Program-made: the position numbers and the translations under genes
Notes under the pieces: generated by a model
The model's input: the letters and a program-made list of their open reading frames with translations, nothing else
Database searches by the model: none
What the model was told of the DNA's origin: nothing
Shown here: positions 24,444 through 39,300 of the stretch, in pieces
How the letters are laid out: each line of letters starts with the position of its first letter
How positions within the stretch are numbered: the first letter of the stretch is position 1
Source of the DNA: Diprion similis
Taxonomy: Eukaryota > Arthropoda > Insecta > Hymenoptera > Diprionidae
Assembly (NCBI RefSeq): GCF_021155765.1
Contig: NC_060112.1
Location: forward strand, 11,098,001 to 11,162,000
Reading direction: 5' to 3'
DNA length: 64,000 nt

Positions 24444-26232
24444 TTGTTAGCCCGTTTGAGCTGATTTTCAAGTCATCTAGCGGCGATTTCGACGAGTGTG
24501 AAGGTAGCGGCACGAGCGAAGCGACAAAATCGCATTCCGCCCGTCGCGCAGGCGATACTTTTTGTCCGACCCATTTTGAAAACGCGAATTACTGAGAAAA
24601 AAACAGCAGTGCCGTTGAGTTATTTCGCTATACAGGGGAAAAACGAAGCAGTAAACGTATGGTTAGTACAATTATTTGCATTTTATTTCATACATTATAC
24701 GAGTAGGTATTATCTTGTATAATCTGATGAAAAAAAAGTCGGAGACTATTCCCGAGGGCGGATTTACTGTTCAAGCGGGGAAGGGCCCTCCACCTAATAA
24801 TATACTTTTCCATGTTTTATTGTTGTTAACGTCTCTACTCTCTCTCGATGTTCAAATTTCCAAAGTCGCAGACTGCCTTACCGACTCGTCAACAACTGAT
24901 ACTACGAATTCGTAACGCTGAGAGGCGCTGTATTCGCTTCGGTCCGATTCCATTGCGTCCCTCGAGCCGGGCGGAAAGTCCTTGTCCGCCCGATTCCGCG
25001 AATTAGCTTGAAACGCGTTATTTCCCACCCGCTCCGCATGCATGAAGAGACAAGTTTTCAAAGGGGTCGTACAAAAAATGTTGTAAGTGTTATATCGAGC
25101 AAGCTTCAAGCACGGCAGTTATTTTCTAAAATGTGTTCATAATCGTGAGATAAAAGTGATTAAACGTGTCTCAACGACCAAAGTTTGGCCGATCAACAAC
25201 CGAATATCCTCAGAAGGTAAGAAATTTTATTTCATCCGTAAATGTACAAAAATTGACACAACTTTCGGTTTTTTGTGAAAACGTAACCTCGTCTGTGACG
25301 CGTCTGTGGTACGTTTTACACTTTCGTATTGACGTAGCTTTCTTACTCCCGAAATTCACCAATTTTGCGGTGATGAAGACGAGCGTGATCCAATGGTAGT
25401 AAATCGGTAGGTTAGAATGTTTTTTGTAGCCGGAAGGGATCGAGGTATTCTCAATGATTGTAAACAAAGTTTGACCCCACGCGATCCTCGCCAAGTTAGT
25501 CGCCGATGTTTTTCATTATTCTAGTGGAGTGTAATCTATGCGTAGGTCTTTCAGTTTTGTTATTCTATAGAATGAAAATTTTAGATTTAGATTTCTCACG
25601 ACAAAAATTCGCTTTCCTCAATTGCTTATACGAAATTGCTTATAATTTTGTTCTGTCTAATTGAAACTCGTTGATTTCAATGGAAGATTTAAAAAAAGAC
25701 AAATTACTGGTATCCGTAAGTGTTATTTGTAAAAGTAGGGAAAAAAGCGCCGTTCAGGTATCTTGGAAGAAATATTGTCTCTGAAAATGATACCTGTGCC
25801 AAGCCAAAATCTTGTCGCACAAGATCACATTCAAGTTCTTAGTTTTTTCTTTGCAAGAACAGCAATTAATTAACATAGTAGAGTCAACGCAGGCGACATA
25901 ATTTTGGCGTGTTGTCGGTATTTCAAAATTTATTAAAATTAGTGCAGATTTGGTTAAGTCACAAACCTCTAATAGTCGACTTGAGCAAATCGGTGGTTGA
26001 CTCAAATTCTACTTTTTGAGGCAACTTGGAGTCGGCTTTTTATAAGTTGAACATATTATGTTGACTTAATAAGCAGGGTCACAAGGCAACTATGTGTCGA
26101 CTTTTCGTCTTACCTTCGATAATACCTGAAATCGCTAATACCCCAAAGCCCGCACATACCCGAGGAACTGTTACGAAAAATTACCCATGGCTGTGAGTTT
26201 TTGTTACATCTTCAGGCAACGTGGATGCTTAA

Positions 26233-26548
26233 GGGAGGACTACAGTGAAATTTTGATAGAATCGAGTTTTTGATTTTTGAAACGACTGAAAAAGATGTGA
26301 TCAGAAATTCCTCCCAACAAAATTTAGATTGCGGTAGTATGTGTCCTGAAAAAAAAATATCAATCTCCTGCCAAATTTCCGCCAAAAGTTCCTTGCGCAT
26401 ACACTTCCATGGCAGGAGATTGAAATTTTTTTTCAGGACCCATACTACCATAATCTATATTTTATTGGAATGAAATTTTGATCACTTTTTTTTAGTCATT
26501 AGAAAAATAAAAAACTCGACATCACTGAAATTTCATCGAAGTCACTCC
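26233..26548. mobile_element. Foldback MITE flanked by TTAA
   Basis: Two arms of about 145 bases are imperfect inverse copies: the left arm runs from GGGAGGACTACAGTGAAATT through GGTAGTATGTGTCCTGAAAA to CAATCTCCTGCCA, and the right arm mirrors it ending GAAGTCACTCC. TTAA stands at both edges (26229-26232 and 26549-26552), the target site of piggyBac-type elements. No coding sequence inside. The arms have diverged, so the insertion is not recent. Confidence 0.75.
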
Positions 26549-29033
26549 TTAAGTTACTCCGAAAGATATACAACCATCTATACCGCAATGTGTGGCTTAT
26601 AGTATGCTCATTATTTTTACGGCGTAATATTGTGTCTTGTACGATGGTAATTTATAGTACAAATTGAAATGACAGATTTCCATACAACCTGGCTCAAACT
26701 TGGACATAACTATCCAATAAATCTGTAAAATGACAACTCTAATAGGTATTGAGAAACATAACAAGCCGTCTTATAGTTTAAATTTAAGAAGTCGTGACAG
26801 AAAATCAAATCGAGTAAGGATAAGAAAAACATTTTTATTATAATATTTCTCTTACGCATTCAATCCTAATTGGTCACTCTTGGTGAATTTCACCCCAAAC
26901 ATTCTTCAAACTCCTCGTAGAGTTCGGAAACAGACTTTTATATATTTTTTTTTTTGCTTGAAATCAAATGTATAAAAGAAAAAAACAAGTCCGTAGCAAA
27001 TTTTTTTCTGTTGTACCTTAACTTTGCCGATGTTTCGCAATATTCAAACAACCAATTTTGGTTGAGAGAATTTAGTGAGCTTTTGGGGAAACACATTTTG
27101 AATTACGATATTAAGTAATTATATTTCATATGTTTTCCGTGCCTTGGCGGTGTCTCACAATTTCGAAATCTAAATCACGAGCGATTTTACGCGCTATGCT
27201 CAACAGAGACAAATCATTTAGATTTTACTACTCTCGAACTTTATGCAGGAAATTCTTTGGAATCGGATTGCAGTGAGACATTGATATTCATGCGCTCTTT
27301 TACTAGCAAACATTAATACTTCGCATACCTGAATTTTTTTTTATCTGGCTACATTTTTGAAAAATTTGATCTTGAGAATTGAAGGGTCGGAAAATTCGAC
27401 GGCTCAAGGCTTTTTTAGCTTTACGGGTCTGGATGCGATGTAACCATTATCCGTGAGGCGAAAGTTGTGGCGTGACAATGGCACAGCAATTGTGCATCAA
27501 TGGCAGTAGACAATGAATAGGAAATGAAAATATGAACTTCCGCGTAACAAGGACAAACTCTGATACATTCTGTTTGTATCTGTGTACGTATTTTGTTCAG
27601 TCGACGCACGCGGCGACGAATCCTGACATTTCCGTAAATGTGACAAAAGAAATCTGTACCAATATGGTATGTGTTATAAGCCTCTGCGGAATTTGCCTTG
27701 TACGAACGCACAATTGTAACTGAAACAATTAAAATTCATATCGGTTGACTCAGAGCCAAGACTTGATCGTTTTGTAGATATTCTTGCGGTAGACATTTTT
27801 TTACTCGCATTCAGAGTGAACTCCGTAGAGGGAAAAGCGACAATATTTTTATAGCTGACTCATGCGGTTTTCCAAGGTGTCCTAGTTACCGCGGCTACTG
27901 CGTCGAAAGTTCTCACTATTATTTTTAGCCCAAGACTCTGTTTGTTTTATTTTTGACTTGATTTTTTGTTTTTAGAAATTTTACCCCCGAAAATTGTACA
28001 CCGAATGAATTTGTATTTGAGGGCTTGGGAAAACGAAGGAAATTCCTTGTTTGTTTTTTAAGAAAGAAAATCTTGAGGTTTTTTAGACCTGTGTGATAAA
28101 GTTATCTAGTCAGCCAATTTTCTACAATTTCACAGTCTATCGACATTTGGGGTTAACAGAAATTCTCGATTGAATTTCATCCGAATGTAGAGACGGCACT
28201 GAATGTGGTCTCTTCCTCCTCTCTAAATCACCCGCGATTAAACAGATAAGACTTTTTTCCGTGTAATGTCCGTATGCAGGGAAAGATTTTTATAATAATT
28301 TTATTCTGTATGACGATAGTAATTTCCAGAAGGTTAGAATGATGTTTGTGAAAGGACTAGCGAATTAATGTGACACGCAGCGTTTTTATTAACTTACTAC
28401 TTCAGACGATAATAGTTTCCGCGCGATTTTTATAAGAAAGGTTGATGATCTTGTTGATAAAGAAATGGATGAATGAAGCCATTAAAAAAATTGCAATAGT
28501 CATACCTAGTACACGAGAATAATCTGGCTCCATACCAGGTACGTGAATACAAGAAGATAATAAGTGAATAATTTGTTGAAGAGAAATTATTCTATGATCG
28601 TGTAATTTCTGAGCCGATTATTGTCCTAACTTTAATTGCCAAGGTCTGCGAGTCATCGTATACAAAGATTCCGTGGTTCGGACAAAGGAAGTGATTGAAT
28701 CCAGCGAACGAATAACGAAGAAGAAAGTATGAAAAATTGTAAACTTCTTAATTTCTTCCAAACGGCATAATCAAAGACAAATTAATTTCGCTCTAACTTC
28801 AAAGGAACTCCAAGAGAGATGTAAACGAATGAGAAAAAAGCAGTAATCGTTGCTAAATCGGTATATCCGCGTATGCGGGCGAATTATTTCGGGACTAAAA
28901 ATGAGTCGGAATTCTCTGAGTGCAGTTTAGCGTACGAAGAAAAGAGACTAATGACAAAGCTTACGTCAGACACGCGGCGACGCCGCGCCGTTTCCAAGTG
29001 AAATGGAAGCTTCGTGGAGGATTGAAGACATCG

Positions 29034-29056
29034 GGGCTTCGGGGCTTCGGGGCGTC
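29034..29056 (+). repeat. Short tandem GGGGCTTC repeat
   Basis: Three successive copies of an eight-base unit (last one GGGGCGTC) in a GC-rich island. Minor. Confidence 0.6.
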
Positions 29057-32000
29057 GAAGGGTGGTAAAAATTCCCCCGCCCTTGCAAGACGATAGTAAA
29101 CCTATTCCGGTAGCACCGGGACGATTGCCGCGGGTAAATATAGGGAAGCCGAGTCCGTGAGTCACGATTTCGAGGGATATTTCCGTCCAGGTCCAGACGC
29201 CGACGTCGCGACGTCACCCTGCGGGAGGCGGCCGGCCGAATCCGCGTTCCTTTTATCGCGGCTGGATCGGCTGCTTCGAGAGTTAAGTGTAGAGCACGAT
29301 ACCTGCGCAGTTAAGTATACGATTCCGCCTCACCTTTACGCGAGACTCTTTTTCACCGCATTAAGGATGCACGGGACGTACAGTCGGGTCAAAAACTCGT
29401 GGAAATTAAATTTGGTGAAGGAAACTGTTGCAGGGTCCCACTGAAGTTGATGCAAATCATCTTTAAATCTTTTAAAGGATTTATCCTAAAGGCAAATATG
29501 TACCTAATTATACTGGTTGTTAAAAAATATTAGCGTAAATTTACCACATGGATGATAATGTAACGCATCCCTTTTTGCCCGCTTAAGCTGGGGAAAATAT
29601 CTACGTGTGAGAATGTAATTTTACAATATTTTGTAGGGGACAGATTTATGAAGTATATATATGCGATGAATCGAAAATATATCTACAAATTTGTGAGAAT
29701 ATCTCTTGCGTGTATAATGTCTGTTACGTAACCCATTTGGGTGTCAATTTTACTCTCGTTATTGGAAATACAAGAGCAGATGATACAAATTTTAGTTAAT
29801 TAGGGATAATCCTGATCAATCAGCATAATTTTCAGTTTCAAAAATCCTACTTCTTAGAAGTTTGGGTTTGGTAAATTTTTTAAAAACTTTGCTACTGTCT
29901 TAGTTTGATGCACGTGTCAATGTAAATTTCAGCACTTCGTAGCTAAAATCAATTCGAGTAATTCTAAATACCCCCAAATTTAAATTTCTTTACCTTTTAG
30001 ATGCGTTCAGGAATAATTATTATCACGAAGAACAGAGATCGGAAAAATAATAATAATAGTAATAAATAAGCATAAGAACAAATTAGAGAGAAATCAATAG
30101 AAAATAGCGAAATGATAACAACAATTAGTTTACAAATGTGTAGGGATATTTCACCTCTCAGATATAAACTTTTGCGCAAATCGAAAGACACCTGTTTACT
30201 ATTTTTTTCACTCTTGAAATTGCAAATGGCCCGATGAAAATGTGAATAGTAGCTTTTTTGCTTAGCAACTTTTGTGAATTTCCACCCATAAAACTTTCTA
30301 GAATTTCAAAATTCTTATTTAAAAATAAACGTATATTTCGTTATTCACATCAAAAATTGTATTATTTTGGAACCATCTGATTCCTTCAATTGCAAATATG
30401 TGAATTTGATGGGTGATTTCAGCAATAAAAACGTTTTGGCACCGATAAGAAAAAAAAAAATCACAAAATTATAGGTCGAATGACGTATTAGAAACTGAGC
30501 TAAATCAAAAAAGGAGAAAACAAAATGCAGTTGGTTCGAAAGTCAAGAATGAATTTCTACTTCCATTTGCTATATATGAATGATTTTTGGAAATAGTGAA
30601 TTCAAAATTTCTCATTAATACTCAATTGCAGGTACACAATGTAGATGTTACTGATTTAAGACGTCGATCTTTCGCTGCATTTCTAAGCTGACTGTACGAC
30701 CGACACATCCTTAAATTCATCGCCAAATTATACAGTTCGCTTGCACCGGCCTCGACGCTGCACTACGAGGACACTCCGCGAGATGATCTCGAGTTGCACC
30801 ATTTGCTGCTTCCTCGTATACTCATCTCGGGTTAACTATTTTTATTTATATGTTTCTCACAGCTCGCTGTACTGCAGCAGCAGTCGGTTCATTGATCGAA
30901 ACTTGATGCACACGTCTCGGAATAAAGACACAAAGAAGAGATCTCAGGGCCGCCGAGACATCAATTCGTTGACTCATGTGCCCACTTAATGACGTCACGG
31001 AAGTTTAATCGAATTTTAAGTATTGCCCGAAGATATCGGGGCTACGAATTGCAATTTAGAGGAAATTATGTGAAGTAAGGTTCAAGTTTTCACTAGTTTT
31101 TTCTACTGTTATAAAATATCAATCACGACGTGATCAAATTTAATCAGACAAACTCAATATTTGGTTATCTGATATGTTTTTTGACATTTCGACAGCGTTT
31201 ATCAGAATAGATGAACAAAATTACAAGAGCAGATGTTGTCATTGAATCTACGTGAAATATGATCATTTCAGATCCAAGATATGCTTTCTGAGAATTGTTT
31301 ACTTAGATGAAAATTAATATATGGAAATATGTGGCCATAGAGTAATTGTTGCGTAATGTTAGGCGCGGAATAAACATGATTTTTTAAAAACTATACGAAC
31401 AAAATTCAAATTCAAATCAAATAATTATCTTATCAATATTAATGGGTTCTACAGTTAAAAGAAAATTAAATTTCAAATAAAAGCACAGGTATCTGTGGAC
31501 TTGGAAAAAGTATCATTTTCCTGTAACGTGATTTTCACTTGATCAATGTAAACATGTGGAAATTTCATTCCCAATTAAATTTAATAGATACGTGAATTGA
31601 AAAGTAATATTTTTTGTCGCTGGAAGAGGATACACTGAATCATATCTTGAGCGACACTAATTCTGTCGAATTTGATACGCTCTCTCCCTCCTCTTTCCTG
31701 CTACATCTCCACTCGGTCATCGGTAGATACGTCATAAAGAACAGATGAATCACATTAAAAAAAAATGATTTATTTTGTGAAAACATAAGATTCGCAAAAC
31801 TGTTGTGCGTGCGAACAAACCTACGTGGGAATAAAATTAAACGCTTCTCGAATAATTTTTTATACTTACGGAGAAGAGATATAGGTACTTCCATCGGTAT
31901 TTCCTGTTTAAGCTGTACCAAACTAAATACATTGAAAATAATCCTTAAAATTTTCCGTTAAAAAAAGATTCTTACCGTCAGACGATCCAGCATCTGAATT

Positions 32001-33317
32001 TAGCGTTATCAAGTAAACGTCCATTAACGTAGCTGCTAAATTAATTGAATCGCGAGCTCAAGACACAGTTCAGATATAAAAATGAATCTCTTAAATTAAA
32101 AAACAAATCCGATGTGTTTCCAACTTCAGTAATAATAGGACAAATCGTTATGTATTATACTTGATACGCTTTTCGTTACAATTTCAAATGTAATATAGGT
32201 AATAACGATTTCACCAATTCCTGGATAAACTTGTACCTGATCCTGTACGTAATCACAATCATCAACAAACTTGTAAAATTTCATTTATTCATACTCATAA
32301 GGTTTCAACTTTTCTCAGAAAAATATTTTTCCTATTGACAAAAATGGCAGCAAAATTGTTTAAAAAAACAACAGAAAATCAAAGCATGAAATTTCACAAA
32401 TTTTTTTCTCAGACTCATTGCTCATCCATATATTTATAACAGCAACTTAAAGTCAAGAATGCCGATGATCCACGTTGCACTGCGCATATTTAAAATACAC
32501 GTTGTTAATACCTAAAGAAACTACTTATAAGGAATCGACGAACAGTTTAGCCTGAAAAAAGTTATATCGTAGCAAAAGTTTTCCGTCAAACTCGTCACGT
32601 CCTAACGCTGTTAAACGGGTCTCGCTATAATCCTCGAGTGTCGAGCGGGGAGTTTCACGGAAAACTCCGAGTATGCAGCCAGGTTTGTCTATTTATAAAC
32701 GAGTATTCGCGATCGGTCGATTAGCGCCGAGATTTAGTCACGCCACGTGGCGGATGACAAACGCCTTTTCGCGAGCGTATATCCCTGCACCGTTTTTGGC
32801 CGTCTCTCACGTGCTCGCGTTCCGTAAATAAGCAAACCGTTCGACCTCAAGGACGGGAGTACAGCTCATCTCCGAGGAATCTTGGATCCTGGATCCGCGT
32901 CTCCCGCCGCGCTGCCATGACGGCGTCGCCAACTATTCAACCGTATTCTCGTACACACGCGCCGATCTGTCGTAAGTGGGTCCTCTTCTGGGAAATTCTC
33001 CAAGACGATACGACGACGTACCGAACGTCTGCTACCACGTCTGATGACTGTCTGTCCGCCAGTCTGCAGCCTTCCTTGATACTTATTACGCGAACTTCTC
33101 GCTCGGTGATCGGCCCCAAAAATTCCTGAAGAAATTATTAAAAGTGGAAAGCGAGGCGAGCTGACGATTTCAAGCCTTATCCTGTCACGTGGTTTTTAGT
33201 ATGCGTTGCCGGTCACGTGGGGTCTTGGTGCCTCACCCTTATTTTGCCGAATTTTAGCCCTCCGATAATTCTGAAAAAAATCATCCATGTTCTTTGAGGT
33301 TTCTAGTTGAAGATCTA

Positions 33318-33341
33318 ATGTTTGTTTGTTTGTTTGTTTTT
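33318..33341 (+). repeat. TTTG tetranucleotide microsatellite
   Basis: About five TTTG units in an intergenic region. Confidence 0.6.
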
Positions 33342-36300
33342 CGTTAAGGGGAGAAGGTCGTACGCCTTCCTCTTTACGCAATACCCACGCAACGATAAAT
33401 CACGTGAGCACGAAAGACCTCATGTGACAGGGCAAAGGTTGAGGAGGTTTCACCTACAGTTGAAAATCAGTACTTGTCTGATAACTTCATTACAAAACCG
33501 TCGTACGTCTAGTGTTTATCGAATTATCACCTTCGTAAGCTATAGTCTTTATCTTAATAATACCGAATAATAACATCCTGAAAATCATAAACAATAGAAC
33601 TTTGATATTGATTATTAATTTTAGATCGCTATAGACTGGTGAATAGTTTAGTAGATTCCTTCGATTTCACTTTCTGCAGTGAGTAATTTTACTTGGAAGT
33701 AAAAGTTCTCTGAAATCTCAAAATGGCAATTTTTTTTTTATCACATTAACATCGTTGAAGATATATTTTCCTGCAACATTGCACAGATATTGATTTTGAT
33801 CAACAAATACTAGCAATACTGAATAGACTATTTAAAGTAGAGAAAAATTTAGTTTAGTGAATTTGTGACAAATAGTTTTCTTTTTACTGTTTTCAAACAG
33901 TTCAAGTAGAAAAGCGCTATCGAAGTTCTCGTTCATACTTTCAGCCACTGTTTTTTTTTTTTTTAACCTTTCTAAGGCAAACATCGTACACCTACTTACA
34001 TGTCATAATATGATAAACACTTGAGGTGCGGTTAGCTTGTAATAAACGAGCAAAAAGTATTGCTTTCGGACTGTACAACCTCCTTAAGCTCTCATTTTTC
34101 CTTTTCTGTTATGATTCCCTGACTCATCCTTCAGGAAAAATGTAAATATGATTTTTCAACAATTTTTACTGGTTGTTCGTCGTTACTGAAAAAAGCGTAC
34201 GTCACATGTCACTTAAGGTTCATTAAATATGTGGACATTTATAGAAAATCACACAAAAGCATACGATCGATGATCGATGCTCGATTCGCTGCCACATGAT
34301 GAGAATCAAATGCCCTGCGGCAATTGGAAGAGATGATTGTTTAAAGTAGTTGCCAGTAAACAAGGTATCTGCATCGTGGCGTACGAAATTCTTCAACCTA
34401 AATACCATTGTTTGAAATTTTGGCACAGGAATCGAGTATTTTGGTAGCCGATGGTCACACGCTTCTCTTGAGACGCAGAGCATAAAACGTTGAGATCAGC
34501 ACTTGATGCTATATACCTAATTATTTTTAGATTTATTAGTCACACCTTGCAGAATAACGGGCTTGTCAACTTTCCTCGTGCATCTTGATTCTCATCATGA
34601 TTTCACGCCACAATACATCTCCATATCAGGAATGTTGATTAAAGTGCAGTTAATATTCTCAGGGAGTGTGAATTTGTAACTTATGACGCGGTCTCGGCAA
34701 CATTCGTCAATTCAATTCATGGAATTAGTGCGACTTATGCGACTTATTGCATGATCCTAGTTTGCAAACTTATCCCGTAAAAAATTTCATCATTGTGTTC
34801 CAAGTAATACGAGTCCACGGAAAGATCAGTGAAACTTGAGTGCAGGTTATCAGTAAGGAGCAAGTCTGGATTTCAGCCGTCTACTCCGAAACGCGTTCGC
34901 GTAATTCAGTCGTGACTTGACAGGGGATGTTCACCTGCAGTCAGAAGTTCACTCACTGCCGAAGAATCTGAAAAACTCGTTGATAAAGGAGACCTCCCTT
35001 CGGTTGTATTATTTCTGAATCACCGCGCTTAGTAAGCCACTATGCGTTTTGTTATTTCGGTATAAGGGCAGTCACTGCATGACACAGGTTGCCATCTCAC
35101 TTCCTTTAAACGACATTCCAAAAACATTGAAGGGTAGTTGAAACCGTACTGATTGTATCAGAGGCTGGAAACATCCTGGAGCCTAAAACGTTCGACCGAT
35201 CACTACAAAGCTTCAAGTAGCTGTAGAAGAGAAGTTTTTTACCCATCTATCGGGTAAATTGTTAAAACTTCAACTAGGTTTCATTGTTTTGGTTGAATTC
35301 CTAATGTTTCGTATGTCATGTTATCGATGAACACTTCAACATATCGAGACAGATGATAACGTCTTAGGTTGCAGGTAGCTCTCTAGATTTTTCTAATCAG
35401 AGCTAGTAAAATTCCCAGTAAAGTCGTAGACTGTCAAGTCATCATTCAAGGCGATATTCAATGAATGGTTATAACAAACGTCCTTTGTAACAACGAATCG
35501 TTTCATCACTTATCGATTCATTTATCGCTTGTGAGTGAGTCACGCTAATCTTAACTATTTCAACAGCATGATTTCAAATACCATCTTAGGACTCAAGAAA
35601 AAAAAAAAAAAAAAGAAAAAAAAAAAACTATCCTTTTTCTCGGCGAACACTGCAAGGAACAGGTTCGTATAAAAGTTCGGACCTTCGAAGGATCCAAACT
35701 TGTCATCGTTCGGATATCCGAATAATTCCAATTGCCCAATCCATTCATCGTGCTATTTGCGAGGTCTACTCGAATACCAATCGTTGAATGCTCTTTGAGG
35801 TGACCAATAAATACCACGAAATGAAACGGATTTTGGCTAGATTCTCTAGCATATTGCGTATCGCCGAGGGTCGCGCGTTATCGGGTTTGAAGTTCCGACA
35901 TTAGTCACTGCACGTGCCACGCTTTGCCCGATAGTATCTAGTCTACACGTTACACGCTTGTCCAGATATCAGTACACCCATAACGTTTCGGTGCAGTTAG
36001 TGGGAGCGTAATTGAGAGTGAAGAGGGTGGAATTTGTTGAAAAAAGCTAAACGAAGTAAAATGAAAAGTTCACGTGATTGATATTGCGCGCATTATACGT
36101 GTGCTCGCAACCTTATCCATCCACCAATGGAACGTCACTACCTACTACTGAAAGATACCTACTTATTGTCGGATCGAACTGAACGTACGTATAATCGGGC
36201 AAACAAACGTACCTACGACAAGTGAATGCATACACACAATGACTCATGTGATATAGAGCAAGCTTTTCCCGTCGGCCCCCCTACGTGTCATCCAATCATC

Positions 36301-39300
36301 ACACCACGCTATATACGCATTACAAGGGACTGACTGGCTGCTGCACTCGCAATCAATTCCCAACGACAGCTTGAGTCAATATACACATCTGTATTATGTG
36401 CGAGCGTATTATACGACGACGTACTCAGGTTACTTTTTTCTTTTTTGGCTTCCCAGTTTCCACGTGCAGAGAAGATAAATAATTGTCCCGTGTGACGTTC
36501 TTTTTACGCAAGCCGTCGACAATTATTAGATTATCTTACTTTGTACTACTTACTATACCCATTCGTCGTCCTAGGTAGGCTGGTGATTTCTTCAAAAACT
36601 TGAACAAATGTGCGACTTACCAAGATGTGAGTCAGATATGTCAACTTTATGCAATACTTACTTCTCGTGATTCAATTTAACGGAATCGCCCAACGCAGAG
36701 GTGACGACAATTTGCGGCAACCTTTGAAATTTAATGTATGGCATATTCATTCTGTTCAATCAATATATTTAGCCTTGTCATGTAATTGTTGCAGGAAACT
36801 TATTTTGATTAATATTTAACCTAAAAATATTGATATCTAGTAATATTTAGTTAAAACGAAACTTTCAATTTTCAGGATAATTATTACAATTTTTTTCTCT
36901 TCTCTGGAAATGGAGAAGCCGGAAGTTAAGAATAAAAAATAAATGTACGTATTTTTGAAAAAGTTTGTCTGTTGGTTTTCCGCCTCAAAATTGTCCCTCC
37001 ACAATACATTTATCGATCAGGAAATATCTGAAATCATATAAAACTTATGCAAAATTTTTAAAGCTTTTTCTCTGCCTGCGGTTTGTGGATTCATAATTTC
37101 ACAATGTAAATGAATTTTAATAAAATTTCTAGAGTAACAAAAACTTCATTTATCATCATAGTTACCAAAAATTTCTGGTAAAGTGAAAAAATTTTGTCTC
37201 ATTATAGTCGTCAAACTTTCTGTTTAGTCAAACATTGAATATGTTTGTTTAGTTTACCACATAGCCTTATAATTATAAACAATTTATACGTGCACCAGCA
37301 TCAAAGTATTACTATTACAGTTACAAAAAAACGTAATACGAGTGATCATAATCAAAACGAACACTAACTTCCTTTTTACAGCCATACAACCCTAATTTTC
37401 ATTTTATGCCCGAAACAATATTTCTCGGTTACGGTAAAAAATAAAAATAGTTAAAGACTGCTCGGTAAGCATAACTAGAAATTTCTCTCGGTCCAATTAC
37501 GTTGTTCACCATTCTCTTCGAGACCTAGGCCAAGTTTAATTAACGTCTGAACGAAAGTTGATGGAAGTTTTCACGCGTTCTCATTTCGAGCGAGTGTTGC
37601 AGGGTCTCTCGACACCTCCTGCAGGGCCGGGTGTCCGTCTGACTAATTGCAAGAAGTGCTTACCTCACCTCGAAGAGAGGAAAGTGAAGCTGGCGCCGAG
37701 GCGTATGACGTATCGTTTTTCTAAGAGACGTGATGAAATGCCTACTTACGTTTACTGCAGTAGTTCCAAAGGAATGAACACCGCGGTGCATTTTGCAACG
37801 ATAACTATCTCCTCTCCGTTTCATCATAGAAATGGAGCTTCAAGCGATTAGATAAAACACGGCGCCTGTCCAGGTATACGTATACAGTCAGGACTGTCAA
37901 AAACTTAGGATTTTATCAAATTCCCTGTCACTTCCAGTCTTTTCTGCAGATCGAAAATCTCGATATTTTCAATATTCTTCTGAATTGTCTCCTTAAAAAA
38001 AGTAAAACTATGAGAAGAAAAAAAAAAAAATCGTTTAATCCATCATTTTCACGGATTATCTTTTACTCATTTCGAACGCTTTGTATACCCACTTCACTCA
38101 CGCTTGCAAGTTTTTTTTTTTTGTTAAGACTGGAATGTTTGGAACGATATAAGAAATTGATATTGAAAATTTCTTTTACATATAAGTTCGACACTTTCTC
38201 ATGATGTTTCCATGCAAAACAAGAAGCCCTGACTTGTCTGCTCAGTTTTTCCATACTTCACCATGGCTAACCGCGGAAAAGCGATAGCGTAATTTTACGA
38301 GGGGTTGCTATTAGGCAACCGACACGTCACCCCCGTGACGAAGGCTCGGGGCGTTGCGTCATCCACCATTCAATCCCTCGCTCACTCAACTGCCTGCTCG
38401 TTTGCCCATTCACCATTTCGCCACTGTATAGCTGAAAATATACTCAATCCGACTTCCCTACGATAATTCCCTTTCGTTCCGCTGCGACATATGCGACTCT
38501 CCAGGGCTCCGCAGCACGCGACCATCGCATCGCCTAATGCTTTATTGTTTCAGACTTGACTGGTTTTAATGCTGGTTCGAATTAACTCCCTGGTTTTCCC
38601 TAAATGTTCCAATATTGGCACAGGATTAACGAAATTAAACAAACTGGGGCTGGAGATAAAACGTTGAAAATCATTGATGGTGATCTCATTGTAGCAAGAA
38701 ATTACACAACAACAAAAATATGGTGAATGTACTTCACAGATGAAACAGGGAGATTTTCCTGTTTTAACTATTAAGGAAAAACGAAGTTTCGAATAGAACA
38801 TAATATCTATTTCACTCCTAAATCCTAGTCCTTTACCATTAGACCAGACATTAAGTTTTCGTCCGTTATCTTCTGCTCCGACGAGTGTAGTTTCGTTTTT
38901 CCAACGTCGCATGTAAGCGGTCGAATCAAGATGAATCAGCGTAAGTGTGTTTATCACTGTATTAACAAATGAGTTGTTTATAGGTCACTCAAGCGTCAAG
39001 GACTGCGACATTTACATTGACAATCACGACAAGATTATTTATTCTAAATCTGATTTATAGCGATGCGGTGGGACATTGACGTCAAACGATCACTCGATGA
39101 TTCAAATCCGACAGTGTCAGCCGAGCTTTCGAGAGAACGCAAGAGACGGGCAGAAAAACTTGAAAGTGATGAAATCGATGCTTTGCAAATCGTCTATAAT
39201 GTAGATTCTAGGTATTTACTCGATTCGAGCCAATTCTGTGTACAGTACACACGTACGTGAGCAGAGATCTCGCCGTTTAATCTTCCGCGGCTGGGGAAGA

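Noticed and set aside
28884..29444. Overlapping open frames on both strands in a GC-rich island
   Set aside because: Arg/Pro/Ser-rich frames open on both strands are typical of GC-rich non-coding DNA; no domain or splice structure.
32917..33129. ATG followed by 18 codons and a GTAAGT donor, resembling a first exon
   Set aside because: No signal peptide, no downstream acceptor-linked exon found and no family resemblance.
37558..37851. 97-codon frame in a GC-rich island
   Set aside because: No recognisable motif, and donor-like sequences occur on both strands; kept only as an island.
38300..38330. Inverted GTTGC...GCAAC pair suggestive of an RFX X-box
   Set aside because: The spacer is four bases, longer than the X-box consensus allows.
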